Shown piece by piece: positions 13,301 to 24,374 of a DNA stretch of 64,000 nt; the first letter of the stretch is position 1, and every line of letters begins with the position of its first letter. The position numbers and the translations under genes are program-made. Source of the stretch: Petunia secreta (taxonomy: Eukaryota > Streptophyta > Magnoliopsida > Solanales > Solanaceae); NCBI GenBank assembly GCA_029990175.1, contig JARKIP010000021.1, positions 16,311,501 through 16,375,500 on the forward strand, written 5' to 3'. The notes beneath the pieces were generated by a model. That model saw nothing but the letters and a program-made list of their open reading frames with translations, ran no database searches and was not told the DNA's origin.

Positions 13301-13680
13301 TAATTTAAGTTATGGGGAAAATGTGAACTCGATGCTGTCGGTGTAGCATCATAAGATGTCGAACTGGGTTGTATGTGTGGTCTCTCTGCTTTGACTACGC
13401 ATTTCCTATTGTCCTAACTAAACCTCCAACCCCAACTTAATTAAATTGTGCTTTAAAGGAGTGAACTTTACTTATTGCAAGTAGCCAAGCTTGGGTCTGC
13501 GCATTGATAAGATCCAACATAGGAAATGCGCCACAGAAGCATGACAAGAAGTAGAGAATGAGACGTTGACATCAGAAGGGTGGTACAATTCAAGCAAAGC
13601 TTCTTAGACAGGTTTTGCCATACATGCCAAGAAACATGGGAAAATACATTATGGATGTTGAATTATTTGTGTGACGTTGG
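10371..13680. other. Intergenic DNA, no gene recognised
   Basis: Several ORFs of 60-90 codons occur (for example 10694-10960, 12554-12814) but none shows a recognisable domain. A short CT microsatellite lies at 11574-11588 and a G-quadruplex motif at 13055-13076. Confidence 0.35.
13055..13076 (+). other. G-quadruplex-forming motif
   Basis: Four runs of 4-5 guanines are separated by loops of 2, 1 and 1 bases (GGGG-TT-GGGG-T-GGGGG-T-GGGGG). Such short loops predict a very stable G-quadruplex. It stands alone in AT-rich DNA with no gene next to it. Confidence 0.75.
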
Positions 13681-14495
13681 CACTAGGGGTGTTCATGGAT
13701 CGGTATAGTTCGTATTTTAGCTTATCGGTAGCGGAATATCGGTTAACGGTATGTAATTATGCAAAATCAATACGGTATCGATAAGCCATTGGTATATCGG
13801 TTACTGATATTATTTGTACCACAAAGTAATGCGCGAATTTCTGATGGTCATATTAGTGTACCACTGCATATGAGGCTTCCAAACAACCACCAACTAGTAC
13901 ATTACAATAAGAAATATAAGCTGATACTAAAGCATAAATATCCACTTACATTGTCCACTTGGACAAATCTTCAATTCCTAACGTCGTTAATTATCACCAT
14001 CATTGGCATTCTTCCACCATTGATTCCATCAAAGTTGTTCCTTCAATAGTAGACAGATTCCACTATGCTCCTAAACTTTATGCTTATGCAATGCAAAATT
14101 AACTCATATAGGAGACATTTAAACTCTTAAACCATGCTAGAGGTTTTCACTACTTTCACTCTGGCTATGCTAAAGCAGTAATACGCCATGATGTCAAGTC
14201 TGCAAGCATATTGGTTGATGAGAGTTTCATGACAAAAATTGCAAATTTTGGACTGTCTAAGGCAGGGCATGAACTTGATCAAGTAACCTATGTTAGCACA
14301 GCCGTGAAAGGAAGTTTTTCTACCTAGATCCTGAATACCTTCGAAGGCAACAACTTTCATCAAATTCTCATATTTTATTCCACCATTTAAAAGGATTAAT
14401 ATATTAATAATAAATAAAAAATATATATAAAAATTTAAAAACAACCTTATCGATTATCGGTACGGTAATGATAAAGATATATAGATACCGTCAAC
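13681..14495. mobile_element. Putative hAT-like non-autonomous element, decayed
   Basis: The left part starts CACTAGGGGTGTTCATGG and is full of TATCGGT/ACCGATA words; the right part (14440-14495) holds the same words. This resembles MITEs with a GGGGTGTTCA end. The matching right terminus is not seen, so the boundaries are provisional. Inside lies a receptor-kinase gene fragment. Confidence 0.45.
14136..14356 (+). pseudogene. Receptor-like kinase fragment, CrRLK1L (FERONIA/HERKULES-like)
   Basis: The first frame reads ARGFHYFHSGYAKAV, then the catalytic-loop region, NFGLSKAGHELDQ and VSTAVKGSF. After a one-base shift near 14320 it continues LDPEYLRRQQL. These are kinase subdomains VIb-VIII of the CrRLK1L family. 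It cannot work: the HRD triad is scrambled to RHD, DFG has become NFG, the frame is broken with a stop, and only about 73 of some 270 kinase residues remain. CrRLK1L kinase genes usually lack introns, so DNA capture and retroposition cannot be told apart. Confidence 0.82.
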
Positions 14496-15092
14496 AATCT
14501 GGGAAATAAAATCAAGAAAAGTTGCAGTGCCTATTGAAAACTAAAATTATTGTTTAAAAACACTATATTTTTCTCATGAAATTAAAGGTGTTGACATATG
14601 CAGTTAGGTCAATGAAATTGCTCAAAAAGATAGTGGCATATACTAGCTTTCTAGTGATTTTCCATTTAATTAGTGTCATGAACTTGATGTGTATGCAGCT
14701 AATAAAGAGTAAATTATTCTATTACTATTTTTTTCTCTAAATACCCATTACTGAGGAAATATATAATAATGAAATGTTAGTTTTCGTATAAGGGACAAAG
14801 GAGTTATAACCTATCAAAATTCCGACTAGTTTCATATGTCAGCTGTTTTTATCTATTCGGAATCTGAAAGGTCACGAAATTTATTCTCTCACTTTAATTT
14901 GTTAATGATCCTTAAATGAAATCTTAGTGCACGATGTGTAAGCGTCACTTGAATATTCTTGGACAATTACTCACCTACCTTTTCTTAATTTCTTTTTATT
15001 TTCCCGCTTTTTAGCACACGAGCATGCTTATCTATTTCAAATTAGTATTATGGAAGCTTTATTATCTACAGATCTAGCTGATAAACAAAATT
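14496..15092. other. Intergenic DNA, nothing recognised
   Basis: AT-rich sequence between the decayed MITE and the CACTA element. No gene or repeat boundary seen. Confidence 0.35.
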
Positions 15093-15127
15093 TTCCACTA
15101 CTAAAAAAAGCTGAATCTACGACCACC

Positions 15128-15295
15128 ATCATGCGATCGATTTTCGGTCTCCACAGATGTACGACCGATTTTCGGTCGCACATTCAACAAAATAAAGTGG
15201 CGACCGAAAATCGGTCGCATATTGGTCTTTGAAAAATTTGACTTTTTTAGTCAAAGTTAGGCGACCGAAAATCGGTCGCATGTCGGTCGCCTAAC
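15128..15295. repeat. Left subterminal palindromic repeats of the CACTA element
   Basis: About four copies of CGACCGATTTTCGGTCG or its A-rich form, plus half sites such as GTCGGTCGCC. In En/Spm the subterminal repeats bind the TNPA-type protein; that role is inferred here. Confidence 0.8.
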
Positions 15296-15993
15296 TGTGA
15301 CTAAAAACGGGCAGAACCCATTTCTCCCCCATTTCAACATAACCCATTTCACTTCTAATCCCTAAAAACCGAACCCCCCACCCCATAATCAACTTTCCAC
15401 CATTATAAACCCCATAAACTTTAAATTACTACTCTATAACCTCAAACATAACATCTAACACAATCTACACCTACAAATTCAAGGTAAATTTCATTTTTTA
15501 GTAATTTTTATTATTTTTTTAAAAACTCATATAATGACTTTTTAATTCACTTTTTTTGTAGTTATTGGGTGGATAGCACATTGGTAACTCATACTTTCTT
15601 GCCATTGGATCCAATACAAAGTAGAGGTAATTTTTTTTTTTGGTTTAATAATTCGAATTTAATTATATATATATCTTTAAATAATGGAGAGCCTATATAT
15701 GTTGTTTACATGTTAGTTGTTAGTTATAATTAATTTATTCTATATAATGTGATGTATAATAAGTTGTTTGGGGTTGATGAACTTTAAATATAGGGTTGTG
15801 ATGTTTGGGATTAATTATGGTAATTGTTGTGATATGTTGGGAATTGTTTGGTAGAGTTGTTTGCAATGTGTTGATGTCTTGTCATGAGTTGTGGTGTTTG
15901 GGATACTTGCTATGCATTTAAAGTTAGGGTTTAGGTATTGTTGTTTTGATTGTTCATGTTTGCAACATCTTATGACTAAACCGGATAAATTGT

Positions 15994-16659
15994 ATGCGTT
16001 TTGTATTGCATTGCACTTACTCGATAATATGGAATTCAAACGGATCAATGGATATTCAAAAAAAGGCTAGGATTGTTAAAAATTGGTACCAATTGGATTG
16101 TTCTCAATTTGGCAATTTTTGTGTAGATATGGACTTTAATGCACGTCGTTTGTGGATGGACAATAGACTTTTCCCCGGTCGGCGGGGGATAAGGCCTGAA
16201 TTTGAAGAGGGTCTTAAGGAATTTGTTGCTTTAGCAAAAACAACCGAACCTTTTATAAGGTTTGGTACAATTAAGTGCCCATGCATAAAGTGCAAATGTT
16301 GCACCATCCAAGATATGACGACCGTGCAACTGCATCTGTTAGATAGGGGGTTTATGCCAGATTACTATATTTGGTGTTATCATGGAGAGCCGTGGGATTT
16401 GCAGGGTCACATTCAAATGCTTCAAAATATTCATGGCACTACTAGTTCTCCGGTTTTGGAACCAGACCGTAATGATTATAGAATGGATGATATGGTTCGT
16501 GATGCTTTTGGTATGTACCCGGATAATGATCCCATGCTTTTGGTATGTACCCGGATGATATGGTTTCTGAATTGCTGGTTTTTGCTGTTGCTACTGCCTG
16601 ATTGCAGGATTTTTATTGCAGGTTTTTACAGGTTTGGCGACCGATTTTCGGTCGCATAG
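15994..16659 (+). pseudogene. Truncated TNP2-type transposase, N-terminal domain only
   Basis: The 221-codon ORF contains the plant transposase-associated domain. Visible landmarks are WMDNRLFPGRRG, CPCIKCKCC, VQLHLLDRGFMPDYYIWCYHGEP and DMVRDAFGM. Autonomous CACTA transposases are several times longer and carry the catalytic region after this domain, which is absent. The true start may be the ATG at 16048 (MDIQKK). Near 16500-16560 a short direct duplication (GATGCTTTTGGTATGTACCC twice) precedes unrelated low-complexity residues, marking the deletion point. Not expected to be active. Confidence 0.82.
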
Positions 16660-16950
16660 CGGTCACAACTGAGACCAAGTATGCGACCGATTTTCGGTCG
16701 CACATTATATGCGACCGAATTTCGGTCGCATACTTGGTCACCATTAATTCCCACAAATGAGACCAAGTATGCGACCGATTTTCGGTCGCAATAGGATGTG
16801 CGACCGAAAATCGGTCGCATAGTGGTCGAAATATCGACCGTTTTTCGGTCGCAGGGCTATTTGCTACCATTAATATTCCGACTACCCGTATCGGTCGCCG
16901 ATCGGTCGACCCGGCGACCGATGTGCGACCGATTGGGTGGTCGCAGATTC
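16635..16950. repeat. Right subterminal palindromic repeats of the CACTA element
   Basis: At least six copies of the 18-20 bp palindrome GCGACCGA(T/A)TTTCGGTCGC, interleaved with ACTTGGTC-type spacers. The density is higher than at the left end. Confidence 0.8.
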
Positions 16951-17051
16951 AGTTTTTTTTAGTAGTGTTCAGACCGTTATATAGGTTGTTTTATTTTATT
17001 ATTATAGTTGTTGAAATGTGTGATCACTTCGTACATATAAAAAGTTAAGCT

Positions 17052-17341
17052 AGCGTTCGGACCTAGATTTGGTTGAAACTTGAAAATTTGAGTTTTTGAA
17101 GTAGAGTTGAATAGTTTTTGGAACTTGAACTTGTGTTTGGACATATATTTTACTTGAAAAAAAGTTGAAGTTTTGTGAGTGGGAATTTTTTTTTCCCCAA
17201 ATCTCCCAAATACTACTCTCAATCTGAATTTGGGAATGTGATATTTTTTTATTTTCAAATTTTGCACAAATCTTATGAAAAAAAAAATAATTGAAGTAAT
17301 ACTTCAAATACTACTTCCAAATTCAATGAACAAACGGGGCC
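17052..17341. repeat. Candidate MITE with degenerate inverted ends
   Basis: The left end GCGTTCGGACCTAGATTTGG is loosely mirrored by the right end AACAAACGGGGCC, and the body is rich in the (A)CTTGAA/TTCAAG words typical of hAT-type MITEs. No certain target duplication. Confidence 0.4.
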
Positions 17342-18738
17342 TAATTGTTAGACATAACAAATTTTATTTATTTTATTATATCTTCAACATACCTCTTCAT
17401 GTGTGAGCTTGATTTTTTTTAATGGGTCAAACACGTAAAACTCCTAATAGAATATACGTGACGGTGAGAGTTAGACTCGAACCTTTGCCTGTTCAATTAC
17501 AATGCATTTTGAAGTGCTACCATTTCACTTAAAAATTTAAATTGTTAAGAGACTGTATCTTTATTTGTTTATTATAATCAAGAGCAGGGGTAACCAGTTA
17601 CTATATCTTAATGCCAACTATTATTTGTATTATCTTGTAATGTCTCGAATGTATAAATACACGCTGAGATGATTAGAATTAGACTTTTAAAAACTAAATT
17701 AGAGTCCAATAGAAGTTGTCGTCATTGAAATGTCTGCAAATTGAAGCGCCGTCTCAAGAAAAAATAAAAAGGTGATAGAAAGCAAATTAATGGAGGAATT
17801 TTGATTCACAAAGTCTTCAAATCTTGAACTATTTAAAAAGAAAACAGTCAATCAAGTAGGATAATTAAACTGCAACTTGTGTTAAAAAGTACAGGAAATT
17901 GTGTATCCAAAGTAGGAAGGTTAGGATGAAACAAATGTAGAGATAAGAAATACAGTAGATAAACGAAAGGAAAAAAAATTTCACCTTCTCAACAAAATAA
18001 AATATGAGTTTAAGTTTGACGCACTATTGATGTATATTTTTTTACACCATCATGCCATTTTGACCTGCTATAGCAGGTAACAAACCTTTTCCCTATATTT
18101 TATTTCTTTTTCTAAAATTTACGCACTGGGCTTTCTATTTTCCCCTCTTCCCTTCTAACTCGTCTTCCTCAATCTCGCCAAAAATTTCTTCGTTGGCTTC
18201 TTCCACCTAAAGCCTCTTTTCACTTCTCCTTCAAATCTCATATACTTCAAAGCATGTAATTCAAACAACTTTCTAGTGTTAAATATTCAACACTGATTGA
18301 AGGTTAGTAGCATACTTTGGAGAAATTCAAAGCGTAAATCTTTTGAATGCTTAATAAATGATAAAAATTTAACGTCCTACACAACACCCACAATGTGGAA
18401 GGACACGGCCAACTTAAAGTCTGTGAAAGACACACATGACAACACATAGTTCTGTAAAATAAATTTTCCAAAATTTAGAATTTTGGGGCATAAAGAATTA
18501 TTACACTTCCGTTAATAATTGAGATCACATTTACTTTCAGCATTACCAAATTGGCTCGTGTACGCTAGCTCTAATTGATTAACGAACTAGGCTTGTGGAC
18601 TAATTATACTTTAATGATCGTGATTAGCACCCGAACAGGCCATGTGACCCACAAGTGGCTAATATTAGTAAACCTTAAAATCTACTTTTTCTTTTACCTT
18701 TCTCCACTTTTCTTTATCTGTAAAATTAGTTATCAATA
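17342..18738. other. Intergenic DNA, nothing recognised
   Basis: No gene recognised. A 16-bp perfect palindrome, ACCTGCTATAGCAGGT, occurs at 18063-18078. Confidence 0.35.
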
Positions 18739-19149
18739 TTTGAAAAGGCATGGACGCCGCCACATTTCTTGTTTCTCGGTGGTTGCCGGGAAACTGATTA
18801 GGTCATGTCGTATACAAATAGGTGGGAGTTTGGAGATTGTCATGACCTCCTAGTTTTGTAACAACCATCTTGAAGGAAGGGAAAAAGCAATGTCATATTC
18901 CTTTAGCCGCATCTTCAAATAATAAAAAGCAAAACACAAATGGAAGAAAATTTTGTGCACTCAATCATCCACTTGTAGATAGTGGGTAGCTAGTAGAAAC
19001 AGTAATTCCTTAATCCTTATATATTCCCTGTAGTTGAAAATATCATGTTATCAATAACCTATGGAATAACAAAAGTGTAGATATATATCAAATAGACTAG
19101 TAAAATAAATATTCCAAATAACTGGTAAAACGTTTGGGTGAAGGTGATT
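18739..19149 (+). repeat. Left-flank segment duplicated in inverted orientation at 35965-36383
   Basis: About 410 bp here match, as reverse complement, the segment between two parts of the Copia composite, with scattered mismatches. No transposon ends are visible on this copy, so it looks like ordinary flanking DNA that was copied. Confidence 0.85.
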
Positions 19150-19878
19150 CATGCCATAATTTGGTTTAAGAATTTTATAAGAATTATCTATGTATTTGAT
19201 TTCATCACAGAGTTATAAATGTTATAGCATGTCCAGCCACTTTTCATGTTTGCTTAATTTATTCGATGTGATTTCTCTTGAATGGTTTGTAGAAGTAATT
19301 ACGGGCAAAAAAACGTAACAATAAAAATTAAAGAGCCCTCATAAGTTTAATTTATTCATGTTGATTATGCATACGTAAGACTATAATGGGCCACAAAATA
19401 GTTGGTGCTTTGACATCCTTACAAACTTTACGAACTTGTGGGATGCCATTGAAATTTTTACACTCTCCATTTCAATTTGTGAGGTTGAGTTTGTGCATTG
19501 TCTTTTTACTTATTATTCATTGAAAAGATCTACAGAACATCAAACCATATATTCATAATTACGCCTCAATATAAGTTAGTTGTACTGGTTATAATTTTAG
19601 TTATATATATTTATAACATTGCGTTTGACTTATGTTTTATTTCACTATGTACAATAATTTGGAATCCTCTAATCCTTGCTCAATTTTCTACATTTCTCCT
19701 AACATATAAATATGTGATATCATTAAAATGGCATCTACTACACACATACATCACCTAATATTTAGTCCAAAATCAACCTGAAATTTTTTATGAACCAAGA
19801 TACCACCTAAACTGCTAGTTCGTATAGATTCTAGAACTAGAAATCAATAACAATCTATTTCTATCTAAATTATATAGC
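19150..19878. other. Intergenic DNA left of the Copia composite
   Basis: No gene recognised. It ends in the 5-bp target duplication CACTA (19879-19883) of the Copia composite. It may belong to the older Gypsy element seen from 43265 on. Confidence 0.35.
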
Positions 19879-19883
19879 CACTA

Positions 19884-20694
19884 TGTTAGCTTGGATAAGC
19901 TTGGAGTTTTGACTGATGACTGAGGAACGTATTCAAATGACCTGTTCCTTTGAATCAGTGCAGCTAAATAGATAATTCATGCAAAATCATTTTAATTAAG
20001 ATATTATTAATTATCCTAATACTAATGTTTATCTTAATAATTATGCAGGTCTAAACGGATACGAAAAGATTGCATAAACAAAGGATAGAGGATAGAAGAT
20101 CCGGATTCTAAAGAGTAGAATCCAATTAGGACTCAAACTCAAGGGAGCTTTGGAGTTCTAATTGCTCAAGACTTCTTGGCTGCTGAAGCTATAAAACGTG
20201 GAGCATATCAGCCATAGAAGTATGCACAAATACAGAGAGCATCGAGCAAAAGCTTAAAAGAGTCATTAGCTTATTTGTGTAATCAGTTAGCTACAGTAGA
20301 ACTACGTTAGAACCTGTTCCTTAGATTGAATCTTGTAAAAGTTCAAGTCTTAGTTCAACTGTAGTAAGCAATAATCGAGTTGTAAACTTTCTGGTTCAAG
20401 TCGTGGACTTGACACAACTTCACTGATCGTGAGAAAGATCACTAAAGGATTAGAGTTAGTCCTAGGTTAGTAAGAGTGAGTCTTGTAACCAAGTGGGTCT
20501 TTTTACATAGGTAAGTGGAAATCCTACTTGAAAAGTAGGTCGTGGTTTTTTGATCCCGAGTCAAGGGATTTTTCCACGCTAATATCTGGTGTTCAATTAC
20601 TTACAGTTTTAATTCCGCATATCGTATAGTAAAGGAACACATTTTAAGGAACTGGTCCTTAAAACAGTAAAGTGGTGTATCGTGGGAAATAACA
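19884..20694 (+). repeat. Copia LTR A (5' LTR), 811 bp
   Basis: It starts TGTTAGCTTGG and ends GGGAAATAACA, followed by the primer binding site. A TATA box (TATAAAA) lies at 20190-20196. It differs from LTRs B and C by roughly 2 percent by eye. Confidence 0.93.
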
Positions 20695-20696
20695 AT

Positions 20697-20708
20697 TGGT
20701 ATCAGAGC
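20697..20708 (+). promoter_or_regulatory. Copia primer binding site (initiator tRNA-Met)
   Basis: TGGTATCAGAGC, complementary to the 3' end of initiator tRNA-Met, two bases after LTR A. It primes minus-strand DNA synthesis. Confidence 0.93.
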
Positions 20709-20743
20709 GGGTTATCCTTGAAAAGGCTAACACCTAGGATTAG

Positions 20744-22636
20744 ATGAATACATCACGAGAGAACAGTGAGGATCAGTCAATTGTTAGAGCTCCTTATTTC
20801 AATGGGAAATACTATTCATGGTGGAAAGAAATGATGCGTGATCACCTTCAAGCAGAGGACTATGAATTGTGGGATATAATAACTGAAGGTCCCATGATCC
20901 CTATGAAGAAAGACGCTGAGGGAAACGGTGTTCCCAAAACCAGGAAGGAATGCAATGCTGAAGATATAAAGCAATGGGAAAAGAATGCAAAAGCTAGGAA
21001 GTGGCTTGTTGGTGGACTTAGTCCGGACGAATGCACTAGAATCAGAGGGTATGCCACTGCAAAGGAGATTTGGGATGCTCTACAAGTTGCACACGAAGGA
21101 ACAAGTCAGGTAAAAAGGTCCAGAGGTACACTTCTTTATGCTGAATATGAAAGTTTTAAAATGAAAGAAGAAGAGTCAATCTCTGAAATGTATACTAGAT
21201 TTAATGCCATTGCTTCTGAACTTATCTCTTTGGGAAGGGTTTTAACTGTGGAAGATAGAGTAGAAAAGATTCTAACTAGGGTTCTTCCAGATTCTTGGGA
21301 GATCAAAGCTTGTGCTATCATAGAAAGCAACGATTTAACCACTCTATCCTTAGATGAACTTATAGGCAATTTAAAGACTTATGAACTAAGGAAAAAGGTT
21401 AAAAACATAGGAGTTCCAGTTAAAACTGAGCCTTACCTAGCCTTTACTGCCGCTGATAAGATTATTGATGATAAGGACCTGGTCCTTATTGCTAAAAGTG
21501 TTTAGAAATATTTGATTAAGAAAAAGGCAATTAGTGGACAGGGTAGGTCTACTAACATGAAACAGGCTGGAGAATGCCACAAATGTGGAAGCTCGGAGCA
21601 CTACATCAGCAAATGTCCAATTATGGAAGGAGAATGGAGGAAGAGATTCATTGAGGAAAGGAAAAAGGCTAGGGAACAGGTCCATAAGAAAAGTGGAAAT
21701 CCCAAAGCAATGGTTGCAGGATGGCAAGACAGTGAAGACGAAATAACTGATGATGATCTGGATGAGGATCTTGCTCTAATGGCTCTTGGAGATTCAGAAA
21801 ATGAAGAAGATGCTGAGGTATTTGTTTCTAAACTTAAAGAAGATGTAAAAAGCATGTCTAGAGAAAAATTGGTTCAAGTATTCCATATTGTGCTGAATGA
21901 ATTTAAATCTCTAAGGGATGGCAATCATCAACTGCATGATAAAATTGATTGTTTAGAAGCAGAATGCAAAGAGCAAGTAATTAAAAATGATTTTCTGGAA
22001 AGGAAGATTAGGATTCTTGAGGAACAGGTCCTCACACTTGAATCAACTGCTCAGGAATTAGAAAATGTTAAAACAGTTGAAAAAGGTAAAGGTATTGCTA
22101 ATTCTCATCAGATCATTGCTGAAGAGAAACTGAAAGTCACAGTTGATGAACTGTGTAAAAAACATGAGAAGATAAGATCTTTAGAAGAAGACTTGGTTAA
22201 AACAAAAATGGAACTAAGAAAAACTGTAGAATGGAACAAGTCTTCTGAAGCACTAGAATGGTTACAGGAAAATCACAGTAGTAACAGGAAAGGTATTGGA
22301 TTCATGAAAGCACAGAGTTCATCCAAATGGGATCCAAAGAGTAAATACTTATCACTTCCTGAAAACTGGCTATGCACTCATTGTGGGAACACTGGTCACC
22401 GGAAAGAAAATTGTCAATCTTTAAAAAGGGCTGCCCAAAGGAACAGGTCCTATAAACCTGTTCAAAATTCTGTGAAACAGAAGAATAGGTCCTATAAACC
22501 TGTTCAACATTCTGTAAAAAGGGAAACTGTTCACACAAAGAAACCATTACCATTCTGGGCTAGGAGAGATCTGATTCATACTTTTTCTAAAGGAAAGGAA
22601 CCCAAACTAGTTTGGGTTCTTAAAATTAACCCCTAG
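20744..22636 (+). pseudogene. gag: Copia gag (first copy), broken by one in-frame stop
   Basis: The frame is continuous from MNTSRENSEDQS to 22636 except for one TAG at 21503-21505. The first 253 codons match the UBN2-type Copia Gag (GKYYSWWKEMMRDHL, then a helical capsid-like region). After the stop come two CCHC zinc knuckles, CHKCGSSEHYISKC and CTHCGNTGHRKENC, separated by an acidic and coiled-coil stretch. Gag packages the RNA in virus-like particles. The stop lies before the first knuckle and so is not the usual gag-pol boundary; I read it as a point mutation. A frameshift near 22626-22634 separates this frame from protease. Confidence 0.88.
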
Positions 22637-22643
22637 TTTTATT

Positions 22644-24374
22644 TTGCAGGCTAGAGTGAATGAGATAAATGACAAATGGTACATGGATAGTGGTTGCTCA
22701 AGACACATGACAGGACATAAGGAATTGTTCCTTTCACTCTCAGCCTTTCAAGGAGGAAGTGTTTCCTTCGGTAATGGTAAGAAAGGGGAAATCATTGGAA
22801 TTGGAAAGGTAGGTAGGTCTGATTCACACTGTATAGATAATGTGTTTCTAGTAGATGGGCTGAAGCATTGCTTATTGAGCATATCTCAATTGTGTGACAA
22901 AGGTAATAATGTTAATTTCTCATCTACTGGATGCACTGTGACTAACCAAACTTCTGGAGAGATTATTTTGCAGGGAAATAGGCATGGAAACATCTACAAA
23001 GTAGACTTGCTGACACTATCTGATGGAAGCTTGAGTTGCTTAAGTGTGGTGCAAAATGATCCCCTCATATGGCACAAAAGACTAGGACATGCTAGTCTTT
23101 CACAATTGAACAAACTTGTGTCCAAGGACTTGGTGATATGTCTGCCTAACATCAAGTTTAATGATGAAAAAGTATGTGAAGCATGTGCCAGGGGGAAGCA
23201 GGTAAAATCCTCCTTCAAACTGAAGAAACAGGTAAGTACCACTAAACCTTTGGAACTGGTCCATATGGATTTATGTGGTCCAATGAGAACAATGAGTCGT
23301 GGAGGTAAGAAGTATGTTATGGTATTGGTGGATGATTACTCCAGATTTACATGGACTATACTTCTTGCATCTAAAGAAGAAGCATTTAATGCATTTTCAA
23401 TTTTTGCTAAGAAAGCTCAAAGAACTCTAGATAATCATATTGTTGCCATTAGGTCAGATCATGGAACTGAATTTGAAAATCATATGTTTTTCAATTTTTA
23501 CAATGAAAATGGCATTAATCATAATTTTTCTTCACCTAGAACTCCACAACAAAATGGTGTAGTGGAAAGAAAAAATTGGACTTTAGAGGAAATGGTAAGG
23601 ACTATGTTAATATCTGGAAATCTTCCACAAAACTTTTGGGCTGAGGCTATTAATACTGCATGCTACATAATAAATAGATGTATGACAAGGCCATTAATAG
23701 AAAAGACCCCATATGAATTGCTTAAGGGAAGAAAATCCAATATCTCTCATCTTAGGGCTTTTGGTTGCAAATGTTTTATACATAACAATGGGAAAGATGC
23801 CTTAGGAAAATTTGATCCTAGAAGTGATGAGGGAATATTTGTTGGTTATTCTTTAAATAGTAAATCTTATAGGGTGTTTAACAAGAAAACATTGAAAATT
23901 GAAGAAAGCATGCATGTTAAATTTGATGAAACTGACAGTCTCACTCAAGAACAGGTACCAGAGGATGAAAAAATTGGAATGCTGAAAGAGTTTGAACTTA
24001 ATCCACAAATGCAGATTCTGGATATGAGAAGTGAACTGCAAGGAACTGTTCCTCAGGATAGAACTGAAAAGAGTGGCACAGAAACAGGGGGAACACAAGT
24101 TGGTTCCACCTCACAAACTGGTAGTGCTACTCTATCAGGAACCGTTCCTCAGCAGAGGTCTTCTGACAATGGATTGACACCCAAGCCTTACAAGTATCAA
24201 GGGTCACATCCTGTGGATCAAATAATCTCAGATAAGACTACTGGGGTTCAAACTAGATCAGCAGTCAAGAATCACAATCTGTGTGCCTTTAGTGCTTTCT
24301 TATCTCTTGTTGAACCTAAAAATGTGAAAGAAGCACTAAAGGATGCAGATAGGATTAATGCTATGCAGGAGGAA
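22644..24374 (+). pseudogene. pol: Copia protease and integrase, cut off by the Gypsy insertion
   Basis: It starts with the protease motif MDSGCSRHMTG. The integrase zinc finger follows (WHKRLGHAS, then CEACARGKQ). The catalytic triad is visible as D in HMDLCGP, D in RSDHGTEFE and E in QQNGVVERKN. The tail, GYSLNSKSYRVFNKKTLKIE, leads into the linker to reverse transcriptase. Reading stops at MQEE, where the Athila-like Gypsy inserted. Without a start codon of its own it would be made as Gag-Pol. Confidence 0.9.

Larger units (their letters stand above)
15096..16967 (+). mobile_element. CACTA (En/Spm) DNA transposon, non-autonomous, 1872 bp
   Basis: The ends are CACTACTAAAAAAA (left) and its inverted form TTTTTTTAGTAGTG (right), flanked by the 3-bp target duplication TTC at 15093-15095 and 16968-16970. 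Both subterminal regions hold repeated palindromes around GCGACCGAAAATCGGTCGC. Inside is only the N-terminal part of a TNP2-type transposase, so the element would need an enzyme from elsewhere. Intact ends and a clean target duplication make a relatively recent insertion plausible. Confidence 0.93.

Noticed and set aside
14127..14444. 105-codon minus-strand ORF
   Set aside because: Antisense of the kinase pseudogene; the plus strand shows the real family motifs.
15128..16950. CRISPR-like array suggested by regularly repeated palindromes
   Set aside because: They are subterminal repeats of a CACTA transposon in a plant genome; spacing is irregular and no cas genes exist.
21503..21505. Programmed gag-pol readthrough stop in Copia
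   Set aside because: The TAG lies before the first zinc knuckle, not between gag and pol, and no readthrough context is seen; a mutation is simpler.
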